Shown here piece by piece: positions 1 to 3,639 of a stretch of DNA of 9,123 nucleotides; the stretch's first letter is position 1; the number at the start of each line of letters is the position of its first letter. The translations under genes were made by a program, and so were the position numbers. The notes under the pieces were generated by a model. The model saw nothing but the letters and a program-made list of their open reading frames with translations, was not told the DNA's origin and did no database searches. The DNA is from Thaumarchaeota archaeon S13 (GTDB lineage Archaea > Thermoproteota > Nitrososphaeria > Nitrososphaerales > Nitrosopumilaceae), in contig RHFA01000104.1 of NCBI GenBank assembly GCA_003724275.1, positions 1-9,123 on the forward strand, in the 5' to 3' direction.

Positions 1-104
1 CTCGGCTCCGCCGTCACGCCGCGCCTGCTCGGCTCCGCCGTCACGCCGCGCCTGCTCGGCTCCGCCGTCACGCCGCGCCTGCTCGGCTCCGCCGTCACGC
101 GCCT
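1..104. repeat. 27-bp tandem repeat, about 3.8 copies
   Basis: Three identical 27-bp copies lie at 1-27, 28-54 and 55-81. A fourth copy from 82 is degenerate: it lacks one CCG triplet and diverges after about 104. The unit length is a multiple of three, and plus-strand frame 1 translates as LGSAVTPRL per unit. In the fourth copy the change removes exactly the Pro codon and turns Leu CTG into Leu CTC, so frame is kept. The array runs off the left edge, so its true copy number is unknown. Other frames on both strands are also mostly open, so coding sense is suggested but not proven. Confidence 0.9.
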
Positions 105-138
105 CCCGTTTGCCCGCTCAATGCGCGCTCTGGCTTGA
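1..138 (+). CDS. Possible 3' end of a repeat-containing protein gene
   Basis: Frame 1 is open from the left edge to a TGA at 136-138, giving 45 residues: three LGSAVTPRL units, a fourth with one codon missing, then LPFARSMRALA. I recognise no family. What favours coding is that the repeat unit is 9 codons, the variation between copies is one whole-codon deletion, and one third-position change is synonymous. What weakens it is that GC-rich repeats often stay open by chance, other frames are open too, and no start is visible. It could equally be a non-coding minisatellite. Confidence 0.25.
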   Translation, partial: LGSAVTPRLLGSAVTPRLLGSAVTPRLLGSAVTRLPFARSMRALA

Positions 139-487
139 AGGCGGATCTTTTGCCCAAAAATCCCGGATCCCCGCTCAGGCCGCGCCTGGCCACATGCTAC
201 CACCGGAATCGGCCAAGGGTTGGCGAGGCGGGCGAGGGTGCGCGCGCCGGGCCAGAACGAGGCGGCTAGAACACCCACGATGTCGCCCGTGGCGCGCAGT
301 GCGCGGACCGTTATACACTCGCACCCGGGAGCCGGCTGGGCAGGAAACGGGTCCTGCCGGGCGCGCTAATGGCAGCGTAGGTTCCAGAGTCTTGCGAGGG
401 GCATAACATCCGGCTGCCTCCAAAGCGCGCTCCACACCCGCGGCGTCCTGGGTTTCCACGTTTGGGATCTGTGCCGACGCCGGCACG
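139..487. other. Gene-poor stretch with several inverted repeats
   Basis: I see no convincing gene on either strand in this stretch. Open frames here have no family resemblance, no promoter in register and biased composition. It does hold several perfect inverted repeats: CAGGC/GCCTG (176-180/184-188), CCACG/CGTGG (275-279/288-292), GGCAGGA/TCCTGCC (339-345/352-358), and a two-part stem made of GCGCGCT/AGCGCGC (361-367/424-430) enclosing GGCAGC/GCTGCC (371-376/413-418). The last two together could form a structured RNA of about 90-100 nt. I could not match it to tRNA, 5S, SRP or RNase P RNA landmarks. Whether it is transcribed is unknown; a TATA-like GTTATACAC lies near 310-318. Confidence 0.3.
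471..486. promoter_or_regulatory. Perfect inverted repeat just upstream of a TATA box
   Basis: GTGCCGACGCCGGCAC has 6-bp perfect arms (471-476 and 481-486) around ACGC. It ends one base before the TATA box at 488-496. The position fits an operator or upstream activator site for the small gene at 520, or a terminator for something upstream. Which of these it is cannot be told from sequence. Confidence 0.3.
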
Positions 488-496
488 TTTAAAATA
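488..496 (+). promoter_or_regulatory. TATA box for the small gene at 520
   Basis: TTTAAAATA stands out in GC-rich surroundings. Its centre is about 28 bases ahead of TTG 520 (25 ahead of TTG 517). This is the archaeal spacing for a transcript that starts at or next to the start codon. No Shine-Dalgarno-like sequence precedes the start, consistent with a leaderless mRNA. A 13-nt palindrome, GGCAGGGGCTGCC (504-516), lies between the box and the start. Confidence 0.7.
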
Positions 497-519
497 GCCT
501 CGGGGCAGGGGCTGCCTTG

Positions 520-657
520 TTGGCAAAGGATTACCACGCCGGGGGCGAGAAGATGACAGAGGAGGAGGCCACCGCGATACTCAGGAGCATAGACCCTACC
601 AAGATCATGTATCCGCACAAGGCAAAGGACAGCAAGCCGTGGGGCGGGCTAGAGTGA
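520..657 (+). CDS. Small uncharacterised protein, 45 aa
   Basis: TTG at 520 opens a 45-residue frame ending at TGA 655-657. The protein begins MAKDYHAGGEKMTEEE and ends KDSKPWGGLE. It is hydrophilic and mixed-charge, with no signal peptide, membrane span or cysteine pair, and I recognise no family. The start is chosen because a good TATA box lies about 28 bases upstream and because TTG starts recur in this window (SOD, zinc-ribbon protein, LysRS). An adjacent in-frame TTG at 517 and an internal ATG at 553 are alternatives. Codon composition looks genuinely coding. The stop overlaps a following ATG in TGATG, so it appears to lead a small operon with the membrane protein downstream. The function is unknown. 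Confidence 0.6.
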   Translation: MAKDYHAGGEKMTEEEATAILRSIDPTKIMYPHKAKDSKPWGGLE

Positions 658-689
658 TGGCAGTGCGGCAGGCGCAGGGGCGCGAGTGA
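657..689 (+). CDS. Ten-codon coupling mini-ORF
   Basis: ATG at 657-659 overlaps the previous stop (TGATG, 655-659). The frame encodes MAVRQAQGRE and stops at TGA 687-689, which overlaps the ATG of the membrane protein gene (TGATG, 687-691). Stop-start overlap at both ends would let ribosomes pass from the small gene to the membrane gene by termination-reinitiation. The peptide itself may be incidental. A coincidence is possible, as TGATG is a short motif. Confidence 0.25.
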   Translation: MAVRQAQGRE

Positions 690-1285
690 TGCGGGGGAAT
701 GGGCATTTGGACACAAAGCTGCAAGTGCTGGCCTCAATCTTGTACATAGGCCTACAAGAGTACGATTGGGCCATAAACGGCCTCGTGACTCGGGCAAAAT
801 CAACGCTGGCCGCAAGCGCAATAGTGCTGGGCGTCATGATTGCCGGAATCGGGGGGCTTGCGTGGCTACTTAACGCCGGAGAGCTCTCTAGTGTCGTCAT
901 GATGAACCTGCGGGAAACGCAGGCAATTGTGGTGGTGCTGCTGTTGGGGATGTTTGGTCTTGCGTCCATGCTTGGCTCTGCCTGCCTCTCAGCATGGGCG
1001 CTCAGGGCAGTAAAGATACGGAGCCCGTTTAGCTCAAACTTGATCACAATGGAATCTGCCCTGAACGAAGGGGCGATACAGGCATGGGTTACCGCGCCAG
1101 AGAGCGAAATGTACAAGATAATATTCAAGGCCTATGCCGCAGCGCTGAAAAACAGGGAAGACGTGATTGGAAGCATTGGGCCAAAAACCTTGGTTGGGCA
1201 GGCATTGCTGGTCATGGGACTCTTGCTCACAACAGTCGCAACCATGATAATGCTTGTTGCCGTGAACTCGGCAATTGGCGCCTAG
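689..1285 (+). CDS. Three-span membrane protein of unknown function
   Basis: The protein has 198 residues from ATG 689. GTG 686 and TTG 707 are in-frame alternatives; AGGGG at 676-680 could serve as ribosome site. Hydrophobic spans lie near residues 40-62, 78-106 and 170-193. A soluble segment at about 107-168 separates spans 2 and 3; it begins with basic residues (LRAVKIRS) and carries a helical, charged stretch (ESEMYKIIFKAYAAALKNRED). There are no catalytic motifs. A tight span pair, a helical cytoplasmic segment and a last span preceded by a lysine is a layout shared by small membrane effectors such as the SLATT and PycTM families. That resemblance is only topological and no nucleotide-sensor partner is nearby. 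GC is about 50-55% by eye, clearly below the core genes downstream, which may indicate transfer. It lies in an apparent operon with the small gene at 520. Confidence 0.75.
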   Translation: MRGNGHLDTKLQVLASILYIGLQEYDWAINGLVTRAKSTLAASAIVLGVMIAGIGGLAWLLNAGELSSVVMMNLRETQAIVVVLLLGMFGLASMLGSACLSAWALRAVKIRSPFSSNLITMESALNEGAIQAWVTAPESEMYKIIFKAYAAALKNREDVIGSIGPKTLVGQALLVMGLLLTTVATMIMLVAVNSAIGA

Positions 1286-1315
1286 TGCGAATGCTCGCCC
1301 AAAATCAGCGTAGAT

Positions 1316-1336
1316 GTCCGACAATATTTGGCGGAC
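1316..1336. repeat. 21-bp imperfect palindrome around an AT core
   Basis: GTCCG (1316-1320) and CGGAC (1332-1336) flank ACAATATTTGG. Within that, CAA and TTG are also symmetric, so about 16 of 21 positions agree with the reverse complement. The size and AT-rich centre resemble an operator. It lies 31 bases after the membrane gene stop, with no gene start at a suitable distance on either strand. Confidence 0.35.
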
Positions 1337-1404
1337 GTGATAATGGCACAAAGTTCGATAGGAATGCGCCTCAACCACACAAATACCCCTTTTCACATGT
1401 GCGC

Positions 1405-1502
1405 GCGAGCTCGAGTTCGTTCTGTATCCCTAGACTGCTCGCAGAGCGTTTACGCTCTAGACCTCGCACGGAGATGCTAGAGCAGAACGAACTCTAGCTC
1501 GC
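1405..1502. repeat. 98-bp hairpin element with 20-bp arms, possibly MITE-like
   Basis: The left arm GCGAGCTCGAGTTCGTTCTG (1405-1424) and right arm CAGAACGAACTCTAGCTCGC (1483-1502) are reverse complements at 19 of 20 positions. Near the centre is a second perfect stem, AGAGCG-TTTA-CGCTCT (1443-1458), so the whole could fold as one long hairpin. A 14-bp direct repeat, GCTCGCRGAGCGTT, occurs inside it (1437-1450) and again across its right end (1497-1510). The second copy ends exactly where purM homology begins. This could be a miniature inverted-repeat element, a recombination scar or a strong transcription barrier. No coding capacity and no clear target duplication are visible. Confidence 0.6.
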
Positions 1503-1510
1503 GGAGCGTT

Positions 1511-1846
1511 CCAGCCCTTGAAGTCCTGTCGCGCTTTGACGTGCACGGGATGGCCCACATCACGGGAGGCGCCTTTGCAAACCTGCTGCGCCTGAGGCGC
1601 GCGTCGTACGAGATTGACTCGCTGCCGAGAACGCCGCCCATAATGGAGCTCATCAGGTCGCGGGGCGTGGAGGACGCCGAGATGTACCGCACGTTCAACA
1701 TGGGCGTGGGCCTCTGCGTCATCGCCGCCGAGTCCGACGCGCGCGGCATCATCGCGGCCCTGCGAGGCCACGGGATCGCCTCGCAGGCGATAGGGCATGT
1801 CGGGGCCGGCTCGGGCGTGCGCGTCGGCGGCGTGGACGTGGCCTAG
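1511..1846 (+). pseudogene. purM: PurM C-terminal fragment (AIR synthetase), 5'-truncated
   Basis: PurM (phosphoribosylformylglycinamidine cyclo-ligase) closes the imidazole ring in purine synthesis, using ATP to make AIR. Only the C-terminal part is here. From 1511 the frame reads PALEVLSRFDVHGMAHITGG, then VEDAEMYRTFNMGVGLCVIA and a glycine-rich end before TAG at 1844-1846. HGMAHITGGAF and EDAEMYRTFNMG are family signatures. About 110 residues remain of a usual 330-350; the N-terminal ATP-binding domain is absent, and nothing upstream in any frame resembles it. GTG 1541 would permit a 101-residue product, but no promoter or convincing ribosome site serves it. Homology starts exactly at the end of the 14-bp direct repeat. 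Either the gene was broken by rearrangement or the assembly joins unrelated sequence at this point. Confidence 0.8.
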
Positions 1847-1959
1847 GGGGCCGTGCCGCGCGCCGGCCGCCCACGGGCGCCCCGGGAGGGCCCCTTTGCG
1901 CCCGCCACGGCCAGGGGTGGGCCGGCACGGGCTCCCGCGCCCGCGCGGCCCATAAACCG

Positions 1960-1969
1960 TTAAATTATA
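1960..1969 (+). promoter_or_regulatory. TATA box for superoxide dismutase
   Basis: TTAAATTATA is the only AT-rich patch in this intergenic stretch. It is centred about 26 bases before TTG 1991, predicting a leaderless transcript. A perfect 14-bp palindrome follows immediately. Confidence 0.8.
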
Positions 1970-1983
1970 CCCCCCGCGGGGGG
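1970..1983. promoter_or_regulatory. Perfect GC palindrome between TATA box and SOD start
   Basis: CCCCCCGCGGGGGG equals its own reverse complement. It fills positions -21 to -8 before the SOD start, where a bound repressor would block polymerase. High local GC makes chance palindromes more likely, so an operator role is only a suggestion. Confidence 0.3.
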
Positions 1984-1990
1984 TCGCGCG

Positions 1991-2611
1991 TTGGCGACGC
2001 ACACGCTGCCCGACCTGCCCTACGCGCATGACGCCCTAGAGCCCCACATCGACGCGCAGACAATGGAGATCCACCACTCTAGGCACCACAAGGCCTACAC
2101 GGACAAGCTCAACGCGGCCCTCGAAAAGTGCCCCGCCGACGTGCAGGCGATGCCCATAGACAGGCTCCTCTCCTCGCTGCCCTCGGTCCCGGAGGGGGTT
2201 CGCGGCGCGGTCAACTTTAACGGCGGCGGGTTTGAAAACCACTCGCTGTTCTGGCCCAGCATGTCCCCCAAGGGCGGCGGCGAGCCGGGCGGCAGGGTGG
2301 CCGACGCGATAACCTCGGCTTTTGGCGGCTTTGCGGCGTTCAAGGAAAAGTTCTCCTCGTCGACTGCGGTGATACAGGGCAGCGGCTGGGGCTGGCTGGC
2401 CTACAACCCGTCCTCGTCTGCCGTAGAGTATGCGGCCATGCCAAACCAGGACAGCCCGCGCACGCGCGGCCTGGTTCCGCTGCTGGGCCTGGACGTCTGG
2501 GAGCACGCCTATTACCTGCGCTACCAGAACAAGAGGCCCGACTATGTCGCGGCGTGGTGGAACGTCGTGAACTGGGACGAGGTCGAGGCGCGCCTCTCCA
2601 GGGTGGCCTAG
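1991..2611 (+). CDS. sod: Superoxide dismutase, Fe/Mn family
   Basis: This cytoplasmic enzyme disproportionates superoxide to oxygen and hydrogen peroxide. The 206-residue length is normal for the family. The N-terminal helical hairpin carries MEIHHSRHH (ligand His28) and FENHSLFWPSM (His84). The C-terminal domain has the signature DVWEHAYY (Asp168 and His172), then a conserved end, YVAAWWNVVNWDEVEARL. All four metal ligands are present. MPNQDSP before the signature is common in Mn-using members, but metal choice cannot be fixed from sequence. TTG 1991 is chosen because the family N-terminus begins just there and a TATA box sits about 26 bases upstream; no Shine-Dalgarno site is present. rps26e starts only 26 bases after the stop with no promoter between, so the two are probably cotranscribed. 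A peroxide-detoxifying partner is not in the window. Confidence 0.97.
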   Translation: MATHTLPDLPYAHDALEPHIDAQTMEIHHSRHHKAYTDKLNAALEKCPADVQAMPIDRLLSSLPSVPEGVRGAVNFNGGGFENHSLFWPSMSPKGGGEPGGRVADAITSAFGGFAAFKEKFSSSTAVIQGSGWGWLAYNPSSSAVEYAAMPNQDSPRTRGLVPLLGLDVWEHAYYLRYQNKRPDYVAAWWNVVNWDEVEARLSRVA

Positions 2612-2637
2612 ATGGGGCGCCCGCGCCGGATGCGGGG

Positions 2638-2934
2638 GTGCTCGCGCTGCCCCTAAAGCGCGCCAGCCGCGGACGCAAAAAGGGGGGCAAGGGCTCCTCG
2701 GGAGTCGTCCAGTGCACCAACTGCGGCCAGACAGTCCCAAAGGACAAGGCAAAAAAGGTCACCTCTAGGCTAAACCTCGTCGAGCACCAGCTCGCGCGCG
2801 AGCTGCGCGCGCAGGGGACATACATAGCCTCGCCGCGCGTGCTAAAATGGTACTGCATCTCGTGCGCGATACACTTTGGGATACTAAAGATACGCTCGGC
2901 GGACTCGCGCCGCAAGCGCGGCAGGCTGCGCTAG
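2638..2934 (+). CDS. rps26e: Small ribosomal subunit protein eS26 (S26e)
   Basis: S26e binds near the 3' end of small-subunit rRNA at the mRNA exit site; it occurs in eukaryotes and in some archaea, including thaumarchaea. The basic N-terminus PLKRASRGRKKGGKGSSG is followed by a zinc site made of CTNC (residues 26-29) and CISC (73-76), then the conserved VTSRLNLVEHQLARELRAQGTY and a basic tail. The length is 98 residues from GTG 2638, which is in frame and adds three residues before the family's usual MPLKR start. The position of that usual Met is CTG 2647, with GGTG (2637-2640) spaced 6 bases ahead of it, so a CTG start is possible. ATGs at 2612 and 2630 are out of frame. The stop TAG overlaps the stop of the convergent gene inside CTAG (2931-2934). 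Confidence 0.93.
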   Translation: MLALPLKRASRGRKKGGKGSSGVVQCTNCGQTVPKDKAKKVTSRLNLVEHQLARELRAQGTYIASPRVLKWYCISCAIHFGILKIRSADSRRKRGRLR

Positions 2935-3524
2935 GCGTCCAGGCCCCTGTGCGCGCGGACGGCGCGCTGGACTATGGTGATTCCGGCCAGCACGCAGACT
3001 AGCGCCAGCGCATAGTCCATTATGTGCGGCGCCTGCACGGCTCCCGCAATGATGGCGGCGACTGCGATTATGGCGAGGCGCTCGGCGCGCTCGCCGACGC
3101 CGACGCCGGCGAGGCCCACGCCGAGGGACTCTGCCCTGGCCCTCGTATAGCTGACAATGAGCGAGAGGACGGCTGCGAGCACGACTAGCTGCGGCGAGGC
3201 GACGCCGCCGACTGCCATGCCGACAAAGGCGGCGGCCTCGGCGACGCGGTCAGAGACCGAGTCGAGAAACGCCCCGCGCCTGCTCTGCGTGTTCGTCGCG
3301 CGCGCGACCTGGCCGTCGACAATGTCAAAAAACCCCGAGGCGAGGAGGGCCACGCCGGCCATGGCCAGGGCGAGGCCGGCGCCGAGGCCAAAGAGGGCCG
3401 CGGCGGCCGCCGAGGCGGCCAGGCCAATGGCGGTCCAGGCCGACGGCGAGAGGCCAGTAGAGGCCGCCGCGCGCCCGAGGCGCCCCAGGACCGGCGAGAG
3501 CGACTTGCGCAGCGAGTCGAGCAT
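2931..3524 (-). CDS. CDP-alcohol phosphatidyltransferase, likely archaetidylinositol phosphate synthase
   Basis: Members of this membrane family move a phosphoalcohol onto a CDP-activated lipid. Here the likely substrates are CDP-archaeol and inositol phosphate, giving archaetidylinositol phosphate, a polar head-group precursor. The 197-residue protein has the full motif DxxDGxxARx8GxxxDxxxD: Asp67, Asp70, Gly71, Ala74, Arg75, Gly84, Asp88 and Asp92, which hold the metals and the CDP group. SYTRARAESLG (125-135) and GERAERL (144-150) are typical of the inositol-phosphate-using subgroup; this assignment is inference. About six hydrophobic segments surround the motif. ATG 3524 is chosen because a TATA box lies 27 bases upstream; the open frame continues upstream but the extra sequence is proline/arginine-rich and crosses the divergent promoter. 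Related genes are often labelled pgsA. Confidence 0.92.
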   Translation of the reverse strand: MLDSLRKSLSPVLGRLGRAAASTGLSPSAWTAIGLAASAAAAALFGLGAGLALAMAGVALLASGFFDIVDGQVARATNTQSRRGAFLDSVSDRVAEAAAFVGMAVGGVASPQLVVLAAVLSLIVSYTRARAESLGVGLAGVGVGERAERLAIIAVAAIIAGAVQAPHIMDYALALVCVLAGITIVQRAVRAHRGLDA

Positions 3525-3536
3525 CCGCGCGCGCGG
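3525..3536. promoter_or_regulatory. Perfect GC palindrome abutting the phosphatidyltransferase start
   Basis: CCGCGCGCGCGG is self-complementary and touches the minus-strand ATG (3522-3524). With its TATA box at 3546-3556 it occupies the TATA-to-start interval, as do similar palindromes at the SOD, antiporter and small-gene promoters. CG-alternating sequence is common by chance here. Confidence 0.25.
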
Positions 3537-3545
3537 CTCGGGCGG

Positions 3546-3556
3546 CTTTATTAAAG
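3546..3556 (-). promoter_or_regulatory. TATA box for the phosphatidyltransferase gene
   Basis: On the minus strand this reads CTTTAATAAAG, centred 27 bases before ATG 3524, giving a leaderless transcript. The site is nearly symmetric, but no plus-strand start lies at the matching distance, so it is assigned to the minus strand only. Confidence 0.75.
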
Positions 3557-3605
3557 CGCGGCGGCACGCCCGCCCGAGCACTTGCCGCCGCGCCCCGCCG
3601 CGCCC

Positions 3606-3613
3606 CTTATATC
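3606..3613 (+). promoter_or_regulatory. TATA box for the antiporter gene
   Basis: CTTATATC is centred about 30 bases before ATG 3640 in otherwise extremely GC-rich sequence. It forms the plus half of a divergent promoter region of 115 bp. An inverted repeat, GGCCCC/GGGGCC (3615-3620/3626-3631), lies between it and the start. Confidence 0.7.
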
Positions 3614-3639
3614 CGGCCCCGCGCGGGGGCCGCGCGCGA

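Noticed and set aside
1..104. CRISPR array
   Set aside because: Units are directly abutting with no spacers, so this is a plain tandem repeat.
175..618. Minus-strand open frame of 147 codons
   Set aside because: It runs antisense into the small gene, has no promoter in register and resembles no family.
1320..1333. TATA-like CAATATTTG as a promoter for the purM fragment
   Set aside because: It lies about 200 bases from the fragment, and no start codon occurs at the 25-30 base distance seen for the other promoters.
1405..1502. tRNA or other stable RNA in the hairpin element
   Set aside because: No T-loop (GTTCRANNC) or acceptor/anticodon arrangement is present on either strand; the structure is a single long hairpin.
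1851..1930. 8-bp inverted repeat CCGTGCCG/CGGCACGG in the purM-sod gap
   Set aside because: The 64-base loop and very GC-rich context make it easily accidental; no terminator T-run follows.
3157..3639. Upstream extension of the antiporter open frame by 161 codons
   Set aside because: It overlaps the minus-strand phosphatidyltransferase gene and the divergent promoter, is Arg/Ala/Pro-rich, and the true start has a TATA box about 30 bases ahead.
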